Positions 11,600 through 20,348 of a stretch of 64,000 bases of DNA are shown here, one piece after another. Each line of letters starts with the position of its first letter. Positions within the stretch are counted from its first letter, which is position 1. Source of the DNA: Paracyclopina nana (taxonomy: Eukaryota > Arthropoda > Copepoda > Cyclopoida > Cyclopettidae); assembly GCA_019096065.1 (NCBI GenBank), contig JAGUCH010000003.1, positions 8,990,001 to 9,054,000 of the forward strand, given 5' to 3'. The notes under the pieces were generated by a model. It made no database searches, had not been told where the DNA came from, and saw only the letters and a program-made list of their open reading frames with translations. Both the position numbers and the translations under genes were made by a program.

Positions 11600-12020
11600 T
11601 AGAATCATAGTAAAGATACCAAAAAGGTAACTATAGCTTAATTTAATAAGATGGAAAGTTGCAATTTTAGCACTTTTTGGTCAACCATGATATAAGCCAG
11701 TGACTGCAATTTGAAACTTATAAACAACTGAAATCGTTGACTGATTCAAACTAGAAGCATATAAAGGGCATTTAGCCTTTCCAAATTCTGTAATAGCTTT
11801 TTAAAAAGCCAATCTGGTAGCAATGAAGGAAGGGCATTGGCAAGCGCCATGTCAGAATCAAATCAAGCATGCAAGTCAGCATTTTTGCGTCAGAAATTCC
11901 TCCGCTACTTGCGTGGGCTCGCTCAACGCGCACGCTATTTCATTGACGCATTCAGGCAAGCTACAGAGCAAGCTTGACTCTAGCATTTTCGTTATGACGT
12001 GTTGCGCCATCTCTGGGTTA
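11600..12020. other. Gene-free stretch
   Basis: Between the minisatellite and the Polinton promoter I see no coding region, RNA gene or repeat structure that I can support. It is AT-rich to ~11820, then becomes more balanced, which may mark re-entry into Polinton sequence. Confidence 0.4.
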
Positions 12021-12022
12021 GA

Positions 12023-12064
12023 TGCATGATCTAGGAAGCATGCTGTATATATGAGAGCGCGCTC
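12023..12064 (+). promoter_or_regulatory. Polinton promoter block 2 (TATA)
   Basis: The 29 bases at 12023-12051 match the reverse complement of 7032-7060 (27/29), ending in TATATA. The half-site GCATGC is palindromic. It faces right, toward the ORF at 12214, and so is divergent from the penton promoter. This implies both flanks of the 7.1-12.0 kb insert belong to one element. Confidence 0.6.
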
Positions 12065-12213
12065 ATCTCGCGTGTGCATGCGTGATTGCAAAATTTATCC
12101 ATGCCCATATTCGTAGGTGAGAGCTTTGCGATGAGGGCGGTTACTTAGGCATGAGTAGAGCGAGCCGGTCATGATAAAGGCGTCAGTGTTAGTTGAAAGC
12201 GCAATGCGGTAGG

Positions 12214-12400
12214 ATGACAGTGTTGATAGAGACGAAGAACATTAAGCTCAGCGTTAACGTTAACAGCCCCCCGAAGCGACCGCTGTCGCAAGAGCAGCAG
12301 CAGCAACAGCAGCTGTGAGGATGGCTTACCTCGGAAGATCTGGTAAATAGGGTAAGCAATTTGCTCGACGATAATGGAGAAAATGCGTATTCCATCAAGA
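12214..12400 (+). pseudogene. Truncated Polinton ORF of unknown function
   Basis: It starts at ATG 12214 downstream of the shared promoter block. The frame runs to the LTR boundary at 12400 (62 codons) with one in-frame TGA at about 12316, just after a run of glutamines (CAG/CAA repeat 12290-12313). After the stop it reads as a plausible helical segment (LTSEDLVNRVSNLLDDNG). Element A's LTR cuts it at 12401. It may be the N-terminus of the TFIIB-like gene on the far side or a different gene; I do not recognise it. Confidence 0.4.
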
Positions 12401-12625
12401 TGTTTGGGCTCCCGCCTTATCTATTGTATTGTGACACTCTTATATTGAGCTCGACCTATGATTCGATCCGTCATGCTCGTGTTTACGTTAGTACGATTCC
12501 GGATTTCACATGTGTTAGTCGAATAAATCGACTACTACATAGAAATCATCGGCGTGCTGGATTTTATTGCATATCTCGACTTTAATATCGTTTATTGCAT
12601 CGACGACTCTCGTTAGATTCATACA
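12401..12625 (+). repeat. 5' LTR of element A (225 bp)
   Basis: It begins TGTTTGGGCTCCCGCCTTAT and ends TACA directly before the primer-binding site. Its first 20 bp recur at 35126-35145 behind a purine tract, which identifies the truncated 3' LTR. Confidence 0.68.
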
Positions 12626-12647
12626 TGGCGACCAACCGGGTTCGAGG
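12626..12647 (+). promoter_or_regulatory. Primer-binding site of element A
   Basis: It starts TGG immediately after the LTR, and its 22 bases would pair with a tRNA 3' end including CCA, a 7-nt acceptor strand, a 5-nt T-stem strand and a TTCGA-type T loop. I cannot name the tRNA isotype. Confidence 0.65.
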
Positions 12648-12753
12648 ACTCACGCAAGAGATGAAAAATGAATTCTTGCATTCTCTGGTGATCCGACATT
12701 TCTACTGAGACAGCTGACTCTAAAGTGATTTTAAGTGCTGTGATTTTATCCTC

Positions 12754-12833
12754 AACGGGGAGACGCCCAGGTCTCGCGTTAAATACCATCCTTAACGGGG
12801 AGACAGTTAAGTCTCTCGTTAACGGGGAGACAA
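12754..12833 (+). repeat. Three copies of AACGGGGAGAC in element A leader
   Basis: AACGGGGAGAC occurs near 12754, 12793 and 12822, between the primer-binding site and the gag ATG, in the position expected of packaging or dimerisation signals. The function is inference. Confidence 0.5.
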
Positions 12834-12848
12834 GCACTGGTGCCACGG

Positions 12849-14744
12849 ATGTACCAGTCTGGCAAAAAGAAGACCAAAAGTGGACGAGTGGTCAGCCCCC
12901 CACTGAAGACTCACGGTGGGGATTTTGACACGTCAACGAAGAGGACCAAGAAGTCAAGTGTACAAGATAAACAGTTACTCTCCGCTGAGGCTGAATGGCA
13001 GTTTGACGAGGACTCATTGCTCTTCATGAACGAACAAGAGGAAGTGATCACCGCTGGAGGAGAAATTCTCCATGGATACGACACACTCCTTTATAATGTC
13101 ACAATGGATGGAAACGCGCCGGCGCCGGCGCAGTCAAGAGACATGTGGACTGATGGCCTCAAGGATGTCAAAGACACCATGGAAAGTCACGTTAAGCTGC
13201 TTGGCGAGAGATTGGATGCGGCAACATCGGCTGACGTGGCGGAAAGGATCAAATTGCATATCAAGGGACTGAAGAGCGAGATTGCGGATGATGTGGACAT
13301 TTGCTGCGAGTTTGTCACAGAGGCTGACCGGAAAGACTTCGAACATCAGGTCTCACTGATCAATTATCAGCTGGCCACTTATGTCCTCAGGGCCTCGAGG
13401 GTGGTCAAAAGCAAGAGACTTAGTGAGCTAGACAACCCCATCACTGCTAACCCAGCAACAGCTTCAGGTGCTGATGCGGGAACAGTGGTGGCCAAGGCGG
13501 ACTCTCAACATGAGGAAGGGCTCCAATTGGATGAGGACACTCCAGACAACTCGGCAGAGAAAGTCTTGGAGGAATTGGATGTGGTAGTGTGCCAACTCAA
13601 AAGAGCTGATAAGTTGAGAAGGACTCTGATGGTGGGCACAGGAGCTTACAAAGACCAGGTGACTTTGATGGAAAATGCCACTAAGAGGAGGAAAGAACTG
13701 GAGAATATTGTTCAGTGCATGGGTGAGGATGATCGCAAAAAGTTTAACATGCAAAGTGTGGTCCTCACTAGCAAAGAGATCGACAACCTCATGGCATTCT
13801 CAGATCCGGACCACCATAGGAATCAACCACAAATCAATAGTGGACCAACGCTGAATCAAGGAAGAAACGACCATGAAAGCTCTACCTTCAGCAGGAAGGA
13901 CTTTAACTTGGGCATGACTACGGTTACGCTGTCAAGTGAGCTATATGAAAAGAAGATCCAGGAGGAGCAGTCATATTTGGCCCAGGATACCATCATTGAT
14001 CAAGTAAGAAGACGGGCTCGGGCTGATATTGATTGGAATGACCTATATGAAGGCAGAAATCTATCCCAATTCTATGACCCGAAAGTGCCCAGAGATTTCA
14101 TTAGAGACGATGTCAAGCCAATGTATTTCAATGGCACAGGCAAAGTCACCTACAGGGACTTCAAGGAATATGTGCACGCTGGCATTGTAATGAAGAGAAA
14201 CATGAACTGGTTTGAGAAGTGCATTAAACTCAAAAACCTGTGCACTGGAGCAGTGAAAATCAAGGTGGCGAGGTGCAGTTTGTCAAAGGATGGATTCATT
14301 GAGGCCCTTCAAAAATTGGATGGGGATTACCTGGCTCATAGAGACGAAGCCGAGGAAGTGATCCACGACCTACTCATTAAAATGAGAGAACGACCTCCAA
14401 TCTCGGTGAAGGATCTCAACTCGGTTGAGGCAGCTCTGGTCATCATTGAGGAGATTATTGACTGCAATGGCCGTGCGGGAAAAAGCCCAACAGATGGTGA
14501 GGCGTCAATACTGTCTGACATCCGGATGGACAACATCACCGAAAGAGACTACAGAGACTTCAAGGAAAAGAAGCTCCAGTCAAGAAATTCGCTCAGGCTC
14601 TTTATCACTTGGGCCAGAGTTCGAATCAGGGACCACCTGAGGACCAAGAGGACTGATATGTTGCTCAAAAATTTAACCAAATCTTTTGATGAAATGGAGG
14701 TCAAAGAAGAGAAAGACAGCCAAGAAAAGAAAAGTGACAAGTAA
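12849..14744 (+). CDS. gag: Element A Gag-like protein
   Basis: 632 codons, intact from ATG 12849 to TAA 14742-14744. It is basic at the N-terminus, then largely helical and charged with coiled-coil character (residues ~90-330), then a globular part (~380-600) that probably holds the capsid-like domain. The C-terminus is lysine/glutamate-rich. There is no CCHC zinc knuckle. The same frame continues past the single TAA through a short acidic linker into the protease, so the stop may be read through or may be a mutation. No Gag family is recognised with certainty; the assignment rests on position between primer-binding site and protease. Confidence 0.65.
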   Translation: MYQSGKKKTKSGRVVSPPLKTHGGDFDTSTKRTKKSSVQDKQLLSAEAEWQFDEDSLLFMNEQEEVITAGGEILHGYDTLLYNVTMDGNAPAPAQSRDMWTDGLKDVKDTMESHVKLLGERLDAATSADVAERIKLHIKGLKSEIADDVDICCEFVTEADRKDFEHQVSLINYQLATYVLRASRVVKSKRLSELDNPITANPATASGADAGTVVAKADSQHEEGLQLDEDTPDNSAEKVLEELDVVVCQLKRADKLRRTLMVGTGAYKDQVTLMENATKRRKELENIVQCMGEDDRKKFNMQSVVLTSKEIDNLMAFSDPDHHRNQPQINSGPTLNQGRNDHESSTFSRKDFNLGMTTVTLSSELYEKKIQEEQSYLAQDTIIDQVRRRARADIDWNDLYEGRNLSQFYDPKVPRDFIRDDVKPMYFNGTGKVTYRDFKEYVHAGIVMKRNMNWFEKCIKLKNLCTGAVKIKVARCSLSKDGFIEALQKLDGDYLAHRDEAEEVIHDLLIKMRERPPISVKDLNSVEAALVIIEEIIDCNGRAGKSPTDGEASILSDIRMDNITERDYRDFKEKKLQSRNSLRLFITWARVRIRDHLRTKRTDMLLKNLTKSFDEMEVKEEKDSQEKKSDK

Positions 14745-14959
14745 CGCACAAAATACAAACAACTAAAAGAGGCCACTGGATTCGATGATGATGATTCGAG
14801 TGGGTACCCGACAAGTGATGAGGATGATGTTGTGGCCCTTACAAAAGAGAAGAGCGATGCCTCAAGTTCATGGATGACAGTTCCTGTGGAGATTTCCACT
14901 AACATAGATTTTGCCAAAGCAATGGAAACAAATGCATTGTTGGACACTGGATCAAATGT
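14745..14959 (+). pseudogene. Element A protease, N-terminal part
   Basis: This is in frame with gag after its stop: an acidic linker (~14775-14850), then the retropepsin active site DTGSN at 14943-14957. The BEL insertion at 14960 cuts it directly after the active site. The rest resumes at 34008 in the same frame. Confidence 0.75.
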
Positions 14960-15269
14960 TGTGGAATCCAGACACCTACTATGATGACCAAAAAGACAAG
15001 AGCAATCCACTATGACTATGGATATCAACAGAGCTCTACGCTAGCTTCTCCAACAGTGACAACTGCTCTAACTCTAGACAAAAGCAGTCTGCTAGCAACA
15101 ATGCCTTTCAGAAGGCCAGGCCTTGGCCTTTGAAGGACTCAAATGACAACTCGAGATAAAGACATGTACTATCTGTTTGGGCGGTAAAAATCAACTGTTT
15201 ATTCTAGAATCAGCTTATAGTAGCGCAACTTCTTCTGGGTAATAACCAACTCATCACGCAACCTTGCCA
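14960..15269 (-). repeat. BEL LTR, 3' copy (310 bp)
   Basis: Same length as 33698-34007 and different at four positions (near 15082, 15157, 15217 and 15264). It contains AATAAA on the minus strand, consistent with the polyadenylation signal. Confidence 0.93.
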
Positions 15270-15426
15270 ATTCCTTAGCTGACTTCTTGTCGTTTTTTCT
15301 CTCCGGTCTGACCGGCTCAAAAATGACTGGGAGAGCAAGCTGTGTCGCCACGAAAATTGCTCCCGTTTTCACATTCTTGTAGTCTTCGTTAGCTTGGGGG
15401 AAGGCAAAAGCAGTCCGATTGCACAC
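15199..15426 (-). CDS. Short ORF reading from BEL internal region into the LTR
   Basis: It is open for ~75 codons on the minus strand, crossing the internal/LTR boundary at 15269 and ending in the LTR with a lysine/leucine-rich, coiled-coil-like tail (residues ~45-75). It has no ATG at the upstream end that I trust (first codon GTG-type). It could be the last exon of the third ORF, which ends upstream at 15898, or chance. Confidence 0.25.
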   Translation of the reverse strand: MCNRTAFAFPQANEDYKNVKTGAIFVATQLALPVIFEPVRPERKNDKKSAKELARLRDELVITQKKLRYYKLILE

Positions 15427-15897
15427 AGGGCCAATCAGACTTTTTTTTGTACGTTATGAATTTTTCCGTCAAATCGTAGCTTCTATGGCGGAGCTTTCTA
15501 AACATGGCAAATTTCGTCTTTTTGACTTCTTCAAACAGATAAAGTCGCCAAAAAATGCAATCAGTTCCACTTTAATCCTTGGTCATGAGACTTTTGCTCC
15601 ACTTTGGACTTGATTTTATTGAAAACCACTCATGACCCCACAACTTAGGCTTATTTTTGTTATTCTATTTTTTAGGAAAATGGGATGTTCATTTTGGGCC
15701 CAATTGTGGTCCTCCTAAAGAACTAAAACATAAGCTCAAAAGCATAAATGGGAAGAATTAACTTCAAAAATGAGTTATTTAAAAAAAACATTGATCTTTT
15801 TTGCCTAAAAGTGGACTTTTGAGCCATTTTTTTATTAGGATTTTTTATTGAGGTTTTTTAGCAAACTTGACCGGGTCACTTCTCAACCCGCTTGTTT

Positions 15898-17723
15898 CTA
15901 CGGTATGATACCGCTACCGCAAATAAAGTATTTATTTGGGTCTGTTGGAACATAAACTGCTGGTATTGAGCCAAAAAAGTGAAAAATGACGAATTTTGAT
16001 TTGTCCGAAACGTACAAAATGAAGTTTTTATGGCCCAGTGTGGTGGCTTCGCACAGTGATTTTGCTTGAATGTTAACGGCGGCTAGGCATCTTTTTTCGT
16101 GAATGATGTTGAATTGGTACTTGCGGAGAGACTCGCTCTCCAACATGTTGACGAGCACCGGTGGGATTGTAATTCCCAGGTGAGGTTCTCCAAGGCCTCC
16201 AGACAAGACCCACATGGCCAGCACCACTCCGTTTGTAGCCGCCATTGCAAACATGGTAAAAGCTTCTTTTGGAGGCGCGGGCTGCGAGAATTTGGCTCTA
16301 GCGTAGGCCGCTAATGACCACCCTGTATCGTGAATGGAGATAACACGTGAAGTTTTGGCAGTGTGGTAGAATTTTTCTCTCTTTAGCAGTTGATCGACAG
16401 CACTCCATTGAGACGAAGTGGTGTACAATATCAAACACCTTTGTCCTCGTTCTGACAAGTTGTAAGGCCCAGGCCCGGCCGATCCGTCCAGTCTGGCGTC
16501 AGCCAGCGGGTAATACTGCCATTGTGTTTTGTCAACATTGCAGTGGGGCAGAGGTGGGCCAACTAGCGGAGCGATTGACATTTCCATGGAGCAGAAAGGA
16601 TAAGGGCAGGCTTCAGAAGGCTGCTCTGCATTTAGCACAGCCTTCGCCAATGGGCAATCGGTTTCGTACGCATTGTCTATTTCTAGCGTCACTGGTGGCG
16701 AAATGATCGGATCTTGCTCACTGTTCACGATGTTGGTTTCGATGGCAATCTCTGCCAGTGTAGGATCTGGGCCGTAGACTCTGTCGTTTGCTTCTACGAG
16801 CCACCCCCGAAGTTTGCCGCTGTCTTGCGCAGGGAACTGGGCTAACACGTCTCTTAGGTCCATTTTATCTGGCTGGAACTGTTCCAGCCACCCTTGAGCA
16901 TCGTATTCTGACAGGTACCGATGGCGTTGCACAGCCACTAAGTTGAACAGGGCTGAATAAGTCTTCAATGAGATGATTCCATTGTGTTGTTGTTCTTGTG
17001 AGGGCAACGGTGGGCAGAAGGCTGTTCCAGTCGTTGCTAAGCTAGCGGCATAACGGGCGTAAAGTGAGGGGTGAGCTTGAATCATGCGGAGCACCCTCCG
17101 CAATGGCTCCTCACCTCATGGCATCCATTTGCAAGGTGGCTAGCCGAGCGCTCATGCGTTCCGTCAAGATTCTTCGGTCGGACGGCAGCGGATCAGCGAA
17201 ATCAATTTCCGAACCAAGTATCGCTTGTCTTGGGTCGGAGTAGACTAATGCTAACGCCACATAATCAAGTCGGCGTAGTTCTTGCACGTACCACGCTCTT
17301 ACGAAACCAAAATTTCTCACAAATCGAGTGGCCACCACACTTAGTTGAGCTTGCCAAGTTGACGTCGGCTGAAGCCTCATGGTGTGAAAATAGTCTATCA
17401 CAACCCGCTCTTGCTGTGCCCATTGTTCGGATGATGTCACATGATTTCCCACTCTCCACGAAATTTTGCCGTTCAGCTGCTCGAATGTCTCTGTTCACGA
17501 ACTGGCGTTGGCGGCGATACGCCCCTGGTGGCGGCCCGTCGCATTTTTTGACGTCGTCGGCGAAAACTACCCTGCGATCGGAAGAACTTCCGTTATCAAA
17601 GTTAGGAAGAGCGTCAGCTAAGGTTTCGTCGTGCTTAGCACGTTTTGCCGACGAATCACTAAATGTTTTATTATACCTCTTATTCGGGCGGCTGCCGCTC
17701 GAATTGCCATCAGGTTCAGTCAT
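15898..17723 (-). pseudogene. BEL third ORF, unknown protein, two frameshifts
   Basis: This lies between the end of pol (18143) and the 3' LTR. It starts at ATG 17723-17721 with a serine/lysine-rich N-terminus carrying two basic clusters (NLS-like, near residues 13-18 and 26-31). It then shifts frame near 17455 and again near 17105 and continues to a stop at 15898, about 600 residues in all. The middle segment is helical with tyrosines and tryptophans; the C-terminal 400 residues look globular and have a hydrophobic stretch near 16200-16250 but no clear signal peptide or membrane anchor, which argues against a standard env. I recognise no family. It could be an accessory gene or a captured host gene. 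Confidence 0.5.
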
Positions 17724-18142
17724 GTTAAGGTCAAAGGACAGTCCTTTTTCCTTAGTTAGGCTTGCGAGATTCACTTGACACAAAACTTGTCGCCGGTAAT
17801 GGATTTGCCACGTGTTGTCCGGTGCGAAGCTGAGCGGGAACTGAGCCGCTTGCTCAACACTGTCAGCAAGCAGCGCCGTCAGCCAATGAGCAATTAGTGC
17901 GATAAGAGTCGACCAATCGCGTATTTCGAAAGTGGAGTCAGCTGATTTGGGACTTGATGATTGGAGGAGAGATTTTCCGCGGGCGAGCATTTTGGGCTCG
18001 CGCGCGCTCGCGGTGGGGTTGGAATGTTCTGGAAGGTTTTGAATGAATGACCAGGTGAATGACCTCGTCAGCAACAGTCCGGGTCGATGACCGCGAGTCG
18101 AGTCAAAAACACCTGTTGCTGCAGTTTTTGTTGCTCTTTTCA

Positions 18143-18868
18143 TCACTGCGATCGCGTGACTACTTGTAGCGGTAAATCCTTGGAGAACACAGTTTCTTTG
18201 ATTCTTTTTGGGCGGGCGGGCTGCACAGGCATTATTTTTTCGGTAACTTTGTACCGCTTTAACGTTGCTCTCTTTTCCGTTTCGTTGGCGGCGTTGACTG
18301 CTTCTGAGGTGCTGATGATTTCCTTTTCGGGCTGCAGTTCGATTTCCTTTACTGGAGCTTGGTCTTGGTTGTTTTGTGTGTCTTCTTCGAACAAACTCAG
18401 CGGTACCAAATTCGATATTGGACGCGAAAGCACATACTTCGGCTGCTTTTTTGTGACAACCTGAATTTCTGCCCTTCTGGGTACGTTGTCTACCCCGCGG
18501 ACTACTTTCACCACTTTTCCATAGCGCCAATCGCATCTTCGCTCTTTGGCGTCGACCACTAGAACCATCTGCCCTTCTTTCAACTCCTCCTGGAATTGTC
18601 TCCACTTTGGCAAACGGTGGACTTGAAACAGCAGCTGTGGCAGCCACTGGGCCCAGAGGTCTTGTAAAGACTTGTCTATGATGCCGAATCTTACTTCGGC
18701 ACCGCTGATCTGGTCGGGGTAAGCCACCGGCAGCATTTCTCCCGGTGGCCCCATCACTAAAAAATGCGACGGAGTGATTATTTCACCCTTGAGTTCTCCA
18801 ATTGGTCGACTGTTGACAAGCGCGGTAGCTCGACTAGGTAAGGTATAAAACTCGTCCATGGAGAAGGT
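18143..18868 (-). pseudogene. pol: BEL integrase C-terminal part and tail (DUF5641-like)
   Basis: This continues the BEL integrase frame on the far side of gypsy C: the LNSRP-type motif (LVNSRPIG), the TPSHFL block, the WAQWLPQLL segment and the GQMVLVVDAKERRCDWRYGK barrel typical of the C-terminal domain of BEL integrases. A charged tail with a basic end follows, stopping at 18143. The 7,569-bp insert (element plus duplication) is divisible by three, so the frame is unchanged on both sides. Confidence 0.9.
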
Positions 18869-19095
18869 ATTGTACTTTTGACTTCCTGGCAATCACTCTT
18901 TTACGCAACTAACCCTTTTCCTTCTTCCGCCTAACAACACTCACTCTTATGATAGTGCCGTAACCTTGTGCGACAGATATATAAGCGCGAGTACTGCAAT
19001 AAAGAGACAGATTTGATACTGACTTTGAGCTAGCAAGTTGTGCTCATTCCGGCTCGCCATAGTTGTTAGGATCTTGGGAAGTCCAGGATCCATTA
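18869..19095 (+). repeat. Gypsy C 5' LTR (227 bp)
   Basis: Apparently identical to 26206-26432. It contains a TATATAA box near 18978, an AATAAA near 18999 and a TAGTTGTTAG stretch before the end at ATTA 19095. The primer-binding site follows one base later. Confidence 0.95.
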
Positions 19096-19096
19096 T

Positions 19097-19119
19097 TGGT
19101 GGCATCTGGTTTTTCGACC
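19097..19119 (+). promoter_or_regulatory. Gypsy C primer-binding site and leader
   Basis: It starts TGG one base after the LTR; its complement resembles a tRNA 3' end with a T-loop-like stretch. Downstream in the leader, bases near 19151-19163 can pair with 19172-19183 (CTGCCCTTTT.. / ..AAAAGAGCAG), a hairpin of the kind used for packaging or dimerisation. Isotype not assigned. Confidence 0.5.
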
Positions 19120-19211
19120 TCACGTCCTCGTTTTTAACCTGGGGGAGGGACTCTGCCCTTTTTGCTTGCTTGCAAAAGAGCAGAATTTGTGCCGGAATAT
19201 AGTCAGTTTTT

Positions 19212-20302
19212 ATGCCTGGCTCAGGACGAGTTGCAGGTGAAGAAGACGTACCAGAGGTGCCTGGTAATCAAGAGGAGCCTGCGGGTAATTTGGATTGTTT
19301 GGGCAGTCACAGGACTACTGCCATGACCAACAGGGCAATTAAGGCAATTGATTTGCCTGAGTTTTCTGGAGATCGAGCAACAGACAAGCTTGGACCTCGA
19401 GCCTGGGTGACACGCATAGATCACCTGCGTACAATTGTCAACCAGGGGGCTGCTGCTGCTGAACAACCCTGCTGGAGTGATGAAGCCACTGCAAGTTATG
19501 CAGCTTTGGCCTTGAAAGGCAAAGCAGGTCAGTGGTATAATATTTTGGCTGAGGAGAAGCGAACGCCCTCCACTTGGGAGGGGCCCGATGGATTGAAGAA
19601 GATTTTTCTTGCTCGTTTCCACCATGTGTGCACCTTGGCTGAAGAATCTGCAATTGAAGACTCCTTGGTACAGGAGCCTAATGAGACAGTCAAGGACTTC
19701 TTTGATAGGGTCAAAACTGGGACCCTGACCTTAATGGAGAACTTCTCACCTTTGGAGAACGCCCCCACCACTCTGGTTGCCGCGGGAAAACTGCCAGAGG
19801 TCCAGGAATTGGCCAAGAATGAGGCCTACCAATTTATGGTGAAGCGCCGATTTGTACACGGGCTCATCAAGACCATCAAGTCGCAGGTTGTGGTCCAAGA
19901 ATACACCAAATTGGAAGATATAGTTGGCTCCGCATCAAGAGTGGAAGCTTCATTTTCCAATGACAAGAAGGCTTCAGTACCACCACCACCAGAGGTTAAT
20001 GCCATCAACGTTCAAGAGAAAGAAGATCAACCGGCCCAACCCAAGAATCAAGAGAGCCTCGAAAATACAGTGGAGAAATTCATTGACCTTGTCAAGGTCG
20101 CCTTGGGGAACGCAGACCACCTAGGACCTCCCAGGGTAATCGCCTTAAATGCTGGTATTGCGACATTCCAGGCCACCGAGAGACGGAGTGTTTCAGCAAG
20201 AAAAGAGATCAGAAGAACAATCTATATAAACCCAAGCCTGGAAGCAAGAGGGCCAGTGAAGGGAAGCATGCTCATGAAGTTCAAGGTGATTTAAACTGGT
20301 AG
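19212..20302 (+). pseudogene. gag: Gypsy C Gag with one frameshift
   Basis: From ATG 19212 the frame is open for ~300 codons and has the helical capsid organisation of Ty3/gypsy Gag (LPEFSGD...WVTRIDHLR, KAGQWYN, LARFHHV, VHGLIKTIKSQV). Between ~20100 and 20150 the frame must change for the CCHC zinc knuckle (20150-20191) and the conserved end LNW with stop TAG 20300-20302 to be read; the uninterrupted frame instead ends at 20294 without a knuckle. One indel explains this. Gag would otherwise be ~362 residues. Confidence 0.85.
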
Positions 20303-20348
20303 GCGGCCGTCCAGTGCTCCAGCCGACGCGCTGCCCTGGTCTGGCCGC
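20290..20348 (+). promoter_or_regulatory. Candidate -1 frameshift signal, gypsy C gag-pol
   Basis: TTTAAAC at 20290-20296 is in register with the zinc-knuckle frame of gag. After a 6-nt spacer, GCGGCC (20303-20308) can pair with GGCCGC (20343-20348) and CCAG (20311-20314) with CTGG (20336-20339). The -1 frame from 20290 is the pol frame, open to 24426. It has the same heptamer and layout as 211-253. Confidence 0.7.

Noticed and set aside
12626..12647. tRNA gene fragment
   Set aside because: Only the 3' tRNA complement is present, directly after an LTR; it is a primer-binding site.
17265..18647. Single 460-residue minus-strand protein
   Set aside because: The upstream part overlaps the BEL integrase tail in another frame and only the part from 17723 looks coding; treated as the start of the third ORF.
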